Part shown: piece after piece, positions 55,167 through 63,493 of the stretch | Numbering within the stretch: position 1 is the stretch's first letter | How the letters are laid out: each line of letters opens with the position of its first letter | DNA from: an uncultured Bacteroidales bacterium | GTDB taxonomy: Bacteria; Bacteroidota; Bacteroidia; Bacteroidales; Bacteroidaceae | NCBI GenBank assembly: GCA_902774275.1 | Contig: CACYHN010000007.1 | Coordinates: forward strand, 27,554 to 91,553 | Reading direction: 5' to 3' | DNA length: 64,000 bases | Position numbers and translations under genes: made by a program | Notes under the pieces: generated by a model | Seen by the model: only the letters and a program-made list of their open reading frames with translations | The model's database searches: none | What the model was told of the DNA's origin: nothing

Positions 55167-56447
55167 TTATTTAGGGCAGACCGGACGGATAGGATAACCG
55201 TTGAATTGAGCACTGGCTCCCAAACTAAAACCGCCCGAGGCAAAGCTGATAACATACGGACAATTAGGAGAGTTAGGACTGGACGGCCTGAGAGAACTGG
55301 ACCAGTAAAGTCCGTGATCATCCTGTCTATTGTTGAAGTTTGCGTTACCCCAACCGACAGCAGGCAGAAATATTGACCGATCCGTATAACCATGCATATT
55401 GCTTGTTACCTTGTATCCGTTAACCCCATTAATTGTAGTCCAAGTCCATGTACAGCTGTCCATAAGTTCCCGGAACTCATCTACTGTAGGCATACGCCAG
55501 TTCCCGCCCCACCTGACGTGAGCAGCATCATCAATCATTTCAAGTGTGGTTAAACTGTCTACAACCCCAGTGATAATATCCGTGTTATACTTAGAGAGCT
55601 TGATATTTTTAAAGAAATCGTCACCACTGATGCGGAACCGGTAGTTTTCCCATGTATATTCTGATTTGGGTTCCGTCTCACCCCAGGCATAATAATCACC
55701 GTAACCCTCTGGCTTATCGGCCCCTACGTTACATGTGGCCCATTTGACGTTCAGGCCCAGGTCAACGTACTCGTGGCCATTCTCCATGTTTTTGGATTGC
55801 TGAGCGCCTGCCGGAACAAGATAGAACCATGTTGTATCCATTTCTATTATCTGTCCACCCTGACGTAAGAATTCCTCCATTTCCTCATCACTAATGGGCT
55901 TTGGTGCCCAGCGGGGCCTTACAGGAGTATGATTGAACTTAAGGTACTGCTCTAACCAAAGGCTGTCCGGAATCTGGTCAATTGTTCTGTCTGCCGCCAT
56001 CTTTTTTGTAAATACGGTTACATTAGGACTTCCCATCTCAGACCAGGGGATTGTAGTATTTTTAACTGCTCTTTTAAGGGTCTTCTTGACCGATGCATGC
56101 AGACGGTTAGCCAGTTTGGAATCAATACGGATTGTATCGGACTGTACCTGATCATCATCACAATAGTATTTAAGCACCATCATGTAACCGTCATTATCAC
56201 GCATAAGATAAATACCGTAAGGATAAAAATCCCATATTCCGTTAACCGTGTAGCCACAGATATAATCATCGACAAGAATATTATATATGGGTGGAATGAT
56301 TTCGCCCTCTTTAGGAGTCTCAGGCTTGCCCCACTTTTCTCTTAAACAGAAATACTCCCTACCGTCATAGTCTTGTGCAAACACGCAAGTAACAACTGTC
56401 TGCAGGAACAGCAGCAATGCTAGGAATATGAGTTTTGACGCTTTCAT
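55167..56447 (-). CDS. FISUMP secreted protein with extra N-terminal domain
   Basis: A 426-aa exported protein. The signal peptide ends at VFAQ; residues 25-210 form a domain of unknown type (YMMVLKYYCDDDQVQ, then LANRLHASVKKTLKRAV), slightly like the 59247 protein. The FISUMP domain follows (EYVDLGLNVKWATCNVG, VRWGGNWRMPTVDEF, LPAVGWGNANFN, YPIRPVCPK). I chose the ATG at 56447, which opens the signal. It has the TTGCAA promoter element. Confidence 0.85.
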   Translation of the reverse strand: MKASKLIFLALLLFLQTVVTCVFAQDYDGREYFCLREKWGKPETPKEGEIIPPIYNILVDDYICGYTVNGIWDFYPYGIYLMRDNDGYMMVLKYYCDDDQVQSDTIRIDSKLANRLHASVKKTLKRAVKNTTIPWSEMGSPNVTVFTKKMAADRTIDQIPDSLWLEQYLKFNHTPVRPRWAPKPISDEEMEEFLRQGGQIIEMDTTWFYLVPAGAQQSKNMENGHEYVDLGLNVKWATCNVGADKPEGYGDYYAWGETEPKSEYTWENYRFRISGDDFFKNIKLSKYNTDIITGVVDSLTTLEMIDDAAHVRWGGNWRMPTVDEFRELMDSCTWTWTTINGVNGYKVTSNMHGYTDRSIFLPAVGWGNANFNNRQDDHGLYWSSSLRPSSPNSPNCPYVISFASGGFSLGASAQFNGYPIRPVCPK

Positions 56448-56464
56448 CAGAATTGAATTTGTGA

Positions 56465-56522
56465 CAAAAGTATCACTCAAATAAGCAAAGGCCAAGAATT
56501 AGGCGTTGCAAAACTGTTGCAA
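56465..56522 (-). promoter_or_regulatory. FISUMP promoter with TTGCAA-N5-TTGCAA element
   Basis: Minus strand: -7 box TACTTTTG (56465-56472), TTGG (56492-56495) 19 bases upstream, and a double TTGCAA (56506-56511, 56517-56522) with 11-bp period just beyond. The element starts 30 bases upstream of the -7 box. Confidence 0.7.
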
Positions 56523-56613
56523 TCAATTTACACCCTTATACTTCGCCGCCAGTCTGCACAGTACATCTAACTCCTCTATGAGTCTGGTTCGAAAACAGGG
56601 ATCCTTCTGGGTA
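56502..56613. repeat. 111-bp direct repeat, copy 1
   Basis: Nearly identical (about 8 differences) to 63279-63390. It begins with the TTGCAA element and on the minus strand carries a short frame ending RLIEELDVLCRLAAKYKGVN before a stop. Its far end (GGTTCGAA..TTCTGGGTAC) resembles the T-arm and 3' end of tRNA-Leu. Confidence 0.75.
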
Positions 56614-56619
56614 CTAGGA

Positions 56620-56652
56620 AAAATGGAGGTTTTTTGACCTCCATTTTTTCGT
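56620..56652 (-). terminator. Terminator of the 57888-56767 FISUMP gene
   Basis: AAAAATGGAGGT/ACCTCCATTTTT hairpin, active in either direction. Confidence 0.8.
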
Positions 56653-56685
56653 CCCCAGAACCGGGGCCGAATAGACCTTTTTTTA

Positions 56686-56722
56686 GTTCGCCACAGCGAA
56701 CAGGGCGGCCCTCCGGGACCGC
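56686..56722. repeat. Copy of the dispersed hairpin pair
   Basis: GTTCGC-CACA-GCGAAC followed by the GGCGG..CCGC hairpin; matches 54183-54236 except for a 20-base difference between the two hairpins. Confidence 0.7.
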
Positions 56723-56766
56723 TCTCGCTCGCATACTTGCTTCGCCCCAATACGTTTTCTCGCGTA

Positions 56767-57888
56767 TTACGGGCAGACTGGACGGACGGATTTGGGCAGA
56801 TGGCGAGAAGTAACAGATTTCTTGTACTCAAAACGGTCTATAAAGAAACCAGATGCCGGTCTGTAATAATTTTCAGTAGAGCGTGAACTTGACCAATAAT
56901 CTCCTCTGTTTCCAAATAAATCAAACTCATTTTCCATTCTAAGATAGCTGCCTGAAGCGGGCAGGAATATGGAGCGGTCTTGATAACCGGGTTTCATACC
57001 GCTTATTCTATAACCTCCCATCCCGTTTTCTTCTACCCATTCCCAAATACAGTCTTCCATTAGTTCATCCCATTCCTCAGCTGTAGGCATACGCCATTTT
57101 CCACCCCATTTTACATGAGTCACATCATCTTCGGGGTCAAGAATCATTTTATCATCGGTAAAACCATCAAAACTATTACTATTGTATTTGTTGATATGAT
57201 GGTAATCATCACTTTCATAGAACTTATAATTTTCTACAATGTAATTATCCTTCTCTTCAAGTTCACCCCACGCATAGTGACAACCAGCCTCTTCAGGCTT
57301 ATCGGCCCCTACATTACATGTTGCCCACTTTACACTCAGGCCCAGGTCAACATACTCTGAGCTACCACCAACCAAATCAAAGGAGACATTCTGATAATAC
57401 TCTATTATTATATATGCGCCTTTCTTACCTTTATTTATTTGCACATAAACAGTTCCACTGTTCAGTTTAGTATCTTCTGAATACCATTGACCGCTGATAT
57501 CAGTTATCAAATGTCCTATTTTCAGTTTAGTATCATTTTTATAATAACGATGACGGGAATCAGCAGGTAATACAAATTGTGAATTGAACTTAATAGAGTT
57601 TACAATCTCTTTCCCTTCTATTGTGATTAACTTGCCAGATCTGTTTGTTGTTATGCTAGGCAGGCTGAATATCAGTTCTTTAACAGTTATCCCCTCTGGG
57701 ATTTTATTGGTGTCTTGGGGATAATCTTCTTTGCCTTGGGGTCTGGCCTTTGCCTCTTCCTGTATATCTCCAATCTCAATGAAATACTGGGCCAAAACTG
57801 ATTTACTCTGTTGCTTCCGGGCACAGGCTGGAATGCAGATTGACATCATCATGGATGCCAATACAAACAGAATGACCCTCTTACTCAT
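56767..57888 (-). CDS. FISUMP lipoprotein-like secreted protein
   Basis: A 373-aa exported protein; IPACARK near residue 22 looks like a lipobox. Residues 25-175 are of unknown type, then the FISUMP domain (YVDLGLSVKWATCNVGADKPEEAGCHYAWGE, VKWGGKWRMPTAEEW, DRSIFLPASGSYL, YWSSSRS, KSVRPVCP). It follows the small lipoprotein at 57908 by 19 bases, so the two are probably cotranscribed. Confidence 0.85.
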   Translation of the reverse strand: MSKRVILFVLASMMMSICIPACARKQQSKSVLAQYFIEIGDIQEEAKARPQGKEDYPQDTNKIPEGITVKELIFSLPSITTNRSGKLITIEGKEIVNSIKFNSQFVLPADSRHRYYKNDTKLKIGHLITDISGQWYSEDTKLNSGTVYVQINKGKKGAYIIIEYYQNVSFDLVGGSSEYVDLGLSVKWATCNVGADKPEEAGCHYAWGELEEKDNYIVENYKFYESDDYHHINKYNSNSFDGFTDDKMILDPEDDVTHVKWGGKWRMPTAEEWDELMEDCIWEWVEENGMGGYRISGMKPGYQDRSIFLPASGSYLRMENEFDLFGNRGDYWSSSRSTENYYRPASGFFIDRFEYKKSVTSRHLPKSVRPVCP

Positions 57889-57907
57889 ATTGCAATAAAA
57901 TTAAGAT

Positions 57908-58273
57908 TTATTTTTCGGCTCTTCTTGCCTTGCGGCGTTCTTTTTTATTTTGCTTTTCCAATTTCCTCACCATTTTTTTATTTTGCTTTCCCACTTTCCT
58001 GACCAATTCCGGTGGCCCATATGCCGTCTGTCTATAAAGATCGCTCTCTTTGGGATACGCACGAACTTTATCTATCATATCGGCTGTGAGCTGAGTCAGA
58101 GCAACTGTATCTCTTTTTACAGATACAGCATCCTTGGTGTTTACTTGAGAACGGTTAACGGCCGAAGTAGTCTTACAGGAGTTACAAAACAGTGGCAGCA
58201 GCAAAAGCGTTACACCTGAAACCACGTGACTCCACCTGCGGGAGAGCCATATTTTGATTCTACGGATCTTCAT
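57908..58273 (-). CDS. Small lysine-rich lipoprotein
   Basis: A 121-aa lipoprotein with lipobox FCNSC, a short Val/Ser/Thr part and a very basic end (RKLEKQNKKERRKARRAEK). It could anchor or bind nucleic acid or phospholipid; no family recognised. Begins an operon with the following FISUMP gene. Confidence 0.6.
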   Translation of the reverse strand: MKIRRIKIWLSRRWSHVVSGVTLLLLPLFCNSCKTTSAVNRSQVNTKDAVSVKRDTVALTQLTADMIDKVRAYPKESDLYRQTAYGPPELVRKVGKQNKKMVRKLEKQNKKERRKARRAEK

Positions 58274-58276
58274 AGA

Positions 58277-58331
58277 ACTTTCTTTGGTTGTTTGCTATCT
58301 AAACTGATTTATACGGAAAATGCGTCTTGTG
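58277..58331. repeat. Leader shared with 60506-60555
   Basis: GGTTGTTTGCTATCTAAACTGA and the following GAAAATGCGTCTT are matched upstream of the 60501 gene. Both copies precede a minus-strand start by a few bases, so they are probably duplicated leaders or promoters. Confidence 0.6.
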
Positions 58332-58482
58332 TTAAAGGCACATTTTATAATAAAACATAAATGTGACACAGGGAAACGATACTTTTGTGCTATATAAGAT
58401 GCCTTGAGTTCCTGCGAAAGGAATGAACTCTGGATTTCTTTTTCAAACTTATGAAGAAGATCCACCTACTTTTTCTTAGTCC

Positions 58483-58503
58483 GGGGACAGTCCCCAATTG
58501 TAC
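58483..58503. repeat. Incomplete 27-bp palindrome
   Basis: GGGGACAGTCCCC followed by AATTGTA, with the left arm replaced by unrelated sequence. Degenerate member of the palindrome family. Confidence 0.6.
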
Positions 58504-58525
58504 TGCTTTCACGTGCACGGGATAG

Positions 58526-59047
58526 TTATCTATAGATTTCCTGAAATAGGGAAATCATGTTTTCCGCAGTAATGTGCGTTTCATTCATCGTAACCCCATA
58601 ATGCCCTTCATAATAGGACAAATCAGGCTTTTTCACATCATTCTTAATGAAATAAGTTATGCGCTGGTTTTTATCAAGAAGATCTGTTTTGGTATATATC
58701 CAATCCGCAACATCCAGGAATATCTCACCGTATTTGTCCAAATACAATTGCTTGTATTTCTTTTTGTATCTTATATAATTGTGCTTCTTCCTTTCCTTAA
58801 ATTTATATTTATCAAACAGGAAGGTTACCTGCATATTAACTTGCCCGGAATCGGTTTTAGCGTGATAAGTTATTCGATATGAGCCATTTGACACCCAGAC
58901 TCCTGTATGAATGTAGGCTACATGCTCCGACACGCCTGAATTATTACCTTCAGAATTGTTTTCCTGAGCAGACACATAGACAGCAGCTGCTTGCAAAAGC
59001 AGCATTGTAAACAGGAGGATTATATTCTTTCTCCTACGGATTTTCAT
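58526..59047 (-). CDS. Secreted protein with GxYxITY motif
   Basis: A 173-aa exported protein with a signal peptide ending VSAQ. A beta-rich part (VSNGSYRITYHAKTDSG, VTFLFDKYKFKERKKH) is followed by a helical C-terminal half. It resembles the island lipoprotein at 41419. It is the third gene with the TTGCAA promoter element and is transcribed alone. Confidence 0.6.
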   Translation of the reverse strand: MKIRRRKNIILLFTMLLLQAAAVYVSAQENNSEGNNSGVSEHVAYIHTGVWVSNGSYRITYHAKTDSGQVNMQVTFLFDKYKFKERKKHNYIRYKKKYKQLYLDKYGEIFLDVADWIYTKTDLLDKNQRITYFIKNDVKKPDLSYYEGHYGVTMNETHITAENMISLFQEIYR

Positions 59048-59107
59048 AACTGCACATTATAGGCCAATGATACTACAGCAAAGATTTTCTTCATATCTGA
59101 TTTGCTG

Positions 59108-59165
59108 CAAAACTATATGTATACGTGATGAGATACAAGGATTTGGCGTTGCAAAACCGTTGCAA
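59108..59165 (-). promoter_or_regulatory. Promoter with TTGCAA element, 59047 gene
   Basis: Minus strand: TAGTTTTG (59108-59115), and double TTGCAA (59149-59154, 59160-59165). The element begins 30 bases upstream of the -7 box. Confidence 0.7.
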
Positions 59166-59175
59166 CATGCACACA

Positions 59176-59215
59176 AGTAAAAAGGAAACGGGCCCACACG
59201 GGTCCGTTTCTTTTT
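59176..59215 (-). terminator. Terminator of the 60501-59247 unit
   Basis: GAAACGG-CCC/GGG-CCGTTTC stem with A and T runs on both sides. Confidence 0.85.
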
Positions 59216-59246
59216 TTAAATGACACAGGGAAACGACCCTTCTGTG

Positions 59247-60002
59247 TCAAAAATCAAACACCCAATTGGCTGGTTTCTTGTCAATACGCAGCAGATAATA
59301 CTCACGGTACGGTTCCTGGAGCAATGAGGCGTATTTCCTGGTAAGGCTTTTGATGTCATCAAGCTTGGTTTTTATCCTTTCTGTGTCTTTGTAACCGATG
59401 GCATTATATATTGCTTTCACTACTGATACGAGCGCGGCATTGTTGCCACCTTTTGGCGACCAGCATTTGGCACCGTATTGCCTGTTGAAGAATTTATAGA
59501 ATGTGCCGTCAAGACCTACAACCGATGCCATTACTCCATCACCTGACTTAAAGCTATCCAACTTCTGCTGCATCCATTTCTTATCTGGAAGATTGCTGGC
59601 GGAATACACAGCCGCATCAATCAGCGTCTGCATCCTGTATGCCAAATCCTCATCTATCTCCAGGACATGGGGTTTCTGCTGATTCTGCACCATCAGCTCA
59701 ACCCGGAACTTCTCCGATTGCCGGTTGAAATAACACTTTATCTCATAGCTCTCCTCAAAAGAAGGCTCCTCTCTTATGCTCCAGCACTCGGTGTCATACG
59801 TTCTTGGGTTATTCCTTATAGCCTTCATCTGGTTTTCAAAGCCTTCAGGATCTTCAAGTATGTTTCCTACATATACCGCCTCATATTTAGGGAGAGTAAT
59901 GTCGCAAGGTTGTAAATACTCATTCGTTCCCTGTGACATAACAGGCATAGCAAGTGTCAGCATCAGGCCGGATACAGCCAGTTTAAATACTCTTTTATTC
60001 AT
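59247..60002 (-). CDS. Secreted protein of unknown function
   Basis: A 251-aa exported protein with a signal peptide ending PVMSQG. The rest is mixed alpha/beta (YEIKCYFNRQSEKFRVEL, LEIDEDLAYRMQTLIDAA, VVGLDGTFYKFFNRQYG). It has slight similarity to the extra domain of the 55167 protein. It follows the 60010 gene by seven bases. Confidence 0.6.
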   Translation of the reverse strand: MNKRVFKLAVSGLMLTLAMPVMSQGTNEYLQPCDITLPKYEAVYVGNILEDPEGFENQMKAIRNNPRTYDTECWSIREEPSFEESYEIKCYFNRQSEKFRVELMVQNQQKPHVLEIDEDLAYRMQTLIDAAVYSASNLPDKKWMQQKLDSFKSGDGVMASVVGLDGTFYKFFNRQYGAKCWSPKGGNNAALVSVVKAIYNAIGYKDTERIKTKLDDIKSLTRKYASLLQEPYREYYLLRIDKKPANWVFDF

Positions 60003-60009
60003 AGTTCCA

Positions 60010-60501
60010 TCATTTATTATTATCGGATAAAGGTTTCAGTCTCACCTCATAAGTGCTGCGGTCAATCGGATATCTCTGAGTCTCATACCCTTCGGCCTCA
60101 AAAGTCAGACAGTCCTCCAGGTTTCTTATTCCAAACAGGTTAAAGAAACCGTCATCATAGTCTGCATAGTAAATGTTAACCGCACGGTCCACAATATCGC
60201 GCTCACACACTCTTACCTTGCCTTTGATAACCTTACCTTCTACATCCAGGATATGCCCGTTAATCCTGCCGCCCAATATTGGAGCAGAAGCTATTGGCTT
60301 GTGCACCTCTTCAATATTCTTACGGCGCAAAGAATCTAACTGCTCACTAGTCATCTGGCTAAATTGGTTAATAAGCTCAAGTGTCTCATTCAGTCTGACC
60401 TGCAAATCCGCACTGTCTTTTGCTGCATCCGTCTGCTGGGCACTTACGGTAATTGAGACTGACATAAGTATGAATGTCAACATCAGGATAATCTTTCTCA
60501 T
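60010..60501 (-). CDS. Secreted protein with carboxypeptidase-regulatory-like domain
   Basis: A 163-aa exported protein. After the signal (VSAQ), a helical part (LNETLELINQFSQM) and a beta-sandwich-like domain (GGRINGHILDVEGKVIKGKVRV to PIDRSTYEVRLKPL). The start of the 60610 FISUMP protein has the same layout (ISGIVSDDVAPMWKVKVAE to PIDKTYFDIKIK), so the two are probably related. Confidence 0.65.
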   Translation of the reverse strand: MRKIILMLTFILMSVSITVSAQQTDAAKDSADLQVRLNETLELINQFSQMTSEQLDSLRRKNIEEVHKPIASAPILGGRINGHILDVEGKVIKGKVRVCERDIVDRAVNIYYADYDDGFFNLFGIRNLEDCLTFEAEGYETQRYPIDRSTYEVRLKPLSDNNK

Positions 60502-60505
60502 AATG

Positions 60506-60555
60506 CTATTTTTGGTTGTTTACTATCTAAACTGAAATAAATGAAAAATACGTCT
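60506..60555. repeat. Leader shared with 58277-58331
   Basis: Second copy of the GGTTGTTT-CTATCTAAACTGA leader, directly upstream of the 60501 start. Confidence 0.6.
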
Positions 60556-60573
60556 TCACATTCACACAAAAAA

Positions 60574-60600
60574 TACAATTGGGGACTGTCCCCAATTGTA
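60574..60600. repeat. 27-bp palindrome
   Basis: Perfect 11-bp arms TACAATTGGGG/CCCCAATTGTA around ACTGT. Confidence 0.85.
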
Positions 60601-60609
60601 CTCTTTGTA

Positions 60610-63222
60610 CTATTTTGTTACAGCGCGGATAAAGGCACCGCTGAACCGGAGGTATGGTGCAATGTGTATTTTTGCCCATCTTATCCCTTCAAGCAGCCCT
60701 CCGTGGTCTGCCCACCCTATGCCAAGATTCACCTCATCATCGGAGGTGCCGGTCTCATACTGGCTGAAACGCAATGTCACACAAGAATTAACACGTCTGG
60801 AACTTAAGTCCGATGTCATATATATGGCACTTGAACTATCTGTATACGGAAGGAATATTGAGTTCGATGTATATCCCGGAACCTTGCTGGTTATGAGATA
60901 CCCTTTTACGCCGTTCCGGGTGGTTTCTGTCCACTCACATTTCTCAAACAACTCAGCATACTCCTCCTTGGTGGGCATACGCCAACTGCCGCCCCAGTTC
61001 ACATGGGCAGCGTCATCCTCAGGTTCCAGCCTGGTCTTGCCGTCCATGAATGAAGCACCGTCCCATTGGTCAATCTTGTCAGCATACTTTGAGTACCACC
61101 ATCTGTTTTCTGACGGATAAGCTTTCATATGCTTATAGTTTATACGCGAATAATAGGTCTTGACTGTTGTCTCACCCCACGCAATACGGGCGCCTATATC
61201 CTCAGGGGCATCGGCCCCCACATTACAGTCTGCCCAGCGCACGCTCAGCCCCAGATCTACCGCAGCCGAATGGGTCAAACGCTTTATGGGGTCCGGTTTT
61301 ATCTCCTTGCGTTTGCCCGCTGATGCCGGCAGGTCTATTACAGGTCTGATTGTATAACCAAAACACCTGCTGTTACCACCCAAAGACTCACCCAAGGTCG
61401 ATGTCCAGTAATTAGCGCCTCCACCTGTAACGGTGTTCATGGAACGCTCCAGATTGTATGAATCCTTATAACCTGCTGCGGGCAGGAATATGCTGCGTCC
61501 TTCAAATCCCGGCACCTTGCTGGTAATAATGTAACCGCAGCTGTCAATCCTGTCTATATATTTCCATTCACACCGGTTCTGGAGTTCCCACAGCTCATCG
61601 GCAGTAGGCATACGCCAACCTCCTCCCAGCATCACCGTTGCAGCATCATCCTCAGGCTCAAGAGTACTCTTGTAATCAAGCGGGTAATAGGGATGACCCA
61701 CCAGCCCGAAATTATACTTTCTGTACTCATTTGATGATTTTCCAAATTTGTATCTCTCAATAGTATACAGACCATCCTTGGGGCTTGTCTCACCCCACGC
61801 CAGATAGGCGCCCGCTTCATGCGGCTGTGATGCTCCCAGATTGGCCGATGCCCACTTGACGCTCAGCCCCAGATCAACAGCCTCAGGACTGGGTACGGTA
61901 ACTGTCACTTTCATCTGTGCCTTTTGGCCGTCATACTCTGCCATGATATAACATGAACCCAAGCCGGTAGCCGTTACAGTACCGTTCTCACTCACTACTG
62001 CCACCCCGGGATCTGATGAGCTCCATGTAAACAAAGTGCTCTCCATCGGCCGATGCGACTCTTTATCCAGAGCCTTTACCTTCTTGATCTCACCGTATTT
62101 GAGCGCCTCATCACGCTTAGAGAGCTCAAATGAACCGGTAGAGCCGGAAACATTCTCCCTGACCGCACGTATGTTCAATCCCTTATATCGGCATTGGCCA
62201 TAAAACAAAGGAGTAGTACCGATAGAATCAGTAATAGCCTCACCTCTTAAACGGGCAAGGTCATTATTCATTGACCTGCTTGTGCTCACGGCATCGGCAA
62301 AACCCTCATCTTGGGGTGCCGATGTCCACATCCAACAGCTCAACCCCAATTCCTTATGCTCACTACCTTCTATATATCCGCCGTAAGGGATTAAGATACT
62401 GCGGTCCTCATAACCTGCAATCTTACTTGTATATCTGATACAGATAACATCGTTCACCGTTACGGTATCATAATGGCAGTTCAAATACAGTTCATTATAT
62501 TCAGCCGATGTGGGGATACGCCAATCACTGCCCCAGAGAGTTGTCGCGGCATCATCAATGGGCTCAAAACGCTTGGTGTTCCTGTCAGGAGATATATACT
62601 CCTTTTCCTTATAGGTTCTATCATAACGCTGATAAGTAACCTCTCCTATATGATATTTACTTACTGAATCCTCAGTTGAAGGGTCAAAGTAACGGTAGTT
62701 CTCCCAAGTGTAGCTTTCCTTGGGTTCCAACTCACCCCAGGCATAATAGTCGCCGTAGTCCTCAGGCTTATCGGCCCCCACATTACAGGTAGCCCATTTT
62801 ACGCTAAGGCCCAGGTCAACATATTCAAGATTTACTCTACCCATACCCTCAAAGCCGGAATAAGGACCGTCTATGTATTGTGAGGGATAGAGCACTTCAT
62901 CCTGGATTTTGATCTTAATATCAAAATAGGTTTTGTCAATAGGGAGGTTAACGGTATCATACATTTCATACGTAACCTGAATCCTGTCTTCCGGATTGAC
63001 AAGACGGAATGAGAATTCACCGTTCTTATTGGTTACCTTTTTTCTTACGGTTTTGCCCGATGAATCCTTCTCTGCAACCTTGACCTTCCACATGGGCGCC
63101 ACGTCATCTGATACTATCCCGGATATCTTATCACCAGCCTTAGGCTTACTCTGCGCAAACATAGAAACTACAGATGCTTGTATAAGCAACACTGCAGAAA
63201 AGAGAAGTAATTGTTTCTTCAT
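60610..63222 (-). CDS. Three-domain FISUMP secreted protein with Big_2-like domain
   Basis: An 870-aa exported protein. I chose the ATG at 63222, which opens the signal peptide (MKKQLLLFSAVLLIQ). Residues 30-115 resemble a carboxypeptidase regulatory domain, then FISUMP domain 1 (about 130-365), a Big_2-like domain (about 380-445: FTWSSSDPGVAVVSENGTVTAT), FISUMP domain 2 (about 446-635) and FISUMP domain 3 (about 655-870). Each has VDLGLSVxWAxxNxGA and WRMPT/WRIPT. Three copies may allow multivalent binding. It has the TTGCAA promoter element. Confidence 0.88.
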   Translation of the reverse strand: MKKQLLLFSAVLLIQASVVSMFAQSKPKAGDKISGIVSDDVAPMWKVKVAEKDSSGKTVRKKVTNKNGEFSFRLVNPEDRIQVTYEMYDTVNLPIDKTYFDIKIKIQDEVLYPSQYIDGPYSGFEGMGRVNLEYVDLGLSVKWATCNVGADKPEDYGDYYAWGELEPKESYTWENYRYFDPSTEDSVSKYHIGEVTYQRYDRTYKEKEYISPDRNTKRFEPIDDAATTLWGSDWRIPTSAEYNELYLNCHYDTVTVNDVICIRYTSKIAGYEDRSILIPYGGYIEGSEHKELGLSCWMWTSAPQDEGFADAVSTSRSMNNDLARLRGEAITDSIGTTPLFYGQCRYKGLNIRAVRENVSGSTGSFELSKRDEALKYGEIKKVKALDKESHRPMESTLFTWSSSDPGVAVVSENGTVTATGLGSCYIMAEYDGQKAQMKVTVTVPSPEAVDLGLSVKWASANLGASQPHEAGAYLAWGETSPKDGLYTIERYKFGKSSNEYRKYNFGLVGHPYYPLDYKSTLEPEDDAATVMLGGGWRMPTADELWELQNRCEWKYIDRIDSCGYIITSKVPGFEGRSIFLPAAGYKDSYNLERSMNTVTGGGANYWTSTLGESLGGNSRCFGYTIRPVIDLPASAGKRKEIKPDPIKRLTHSAAVDLGLSVRWADCNVGADAPEDIGARIAWGETTVKTYYSRINYKHMKAYPSENRWWYSKYADKIDQWDGASFMDGKTRLEPEDDAAHVNWGGSWRMPTKEEYAELFEKCEWTETTRNGVKGYLITSKVPGYTSNSIFLPYTDSSSAIYMTSDLSSRRVNSCVTLRFSQYETGTSDDEVNLGIGWADHGGLLEGIRWAKIHIAPYLRFSGAFIRAVTK

Positions 63223-63240
63223 ATCTTTTGTTTTTTGCAG

Positions 63241-63299
63241 CAAATGTAAACAATGACAGTATTTCAATACAACAAACAGGCGTTGCAAAACTGTTGCAA
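63241..63299 (-). promoter_or_regulatory. Promoter with TTGCAA element, 63222 gene
   Basis: Minus strand: TACATTTG (63241-63248) and double TTGCAA (63283-63288, 63294-63299). The element begins 31 bases upstream of the -7 box. Confidence 0.7.
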
Positions 63300-63390
63300 T
63301 CACTTTACGGCCTTATACTTCGCCGCCAGTCTGCACAGTACATCTAACTCCTCTATGAGTTTGGTTCGAAAACTGGTATCCTTCAGGGTA
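63279..63390. repeat. 111-bp direct repeat, copy 2
   Basis: Partner of 56502-56613. On the minus strand the short frame ends KLIEELDVLCRLAAKYKAVK. Confidence 0.75.
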
Positions 63391-63399
63391 CAAAAAAGG

Positions 63400-63426
63400 T
63401 ACCATTGGGGACAGACCCCAATGGTA
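63400..63426. repeat. 27-bp palindrome
   Basis: Perfect 11-bp arms TACCATTGGGG/CCCCAATGGTA around ACAGA. Confidence 0.85.
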
Positions 63427-63493
63427 CTCTTTTTATTTGCCACTCAGATTTGGTCACCTCTTGGTTACTTTTTTCAATTGGCCGATGCTGCTG

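Noticed and set aside
56523-56831. 102-aa open frame
   Set aside because: Its only gene-like part is the tail LIEELDVLCRLAAKYKGVN; the rest crosses a terminator and repeat. Treated as a remnant.
54437-63222. Diversity-generating retroelement acting on FISUMP genes
   Set aside because: The C-type-lectin-like layout would be suitable, but no reverse transcriptase, template repeat or adenine-biased variation is seen in the window.
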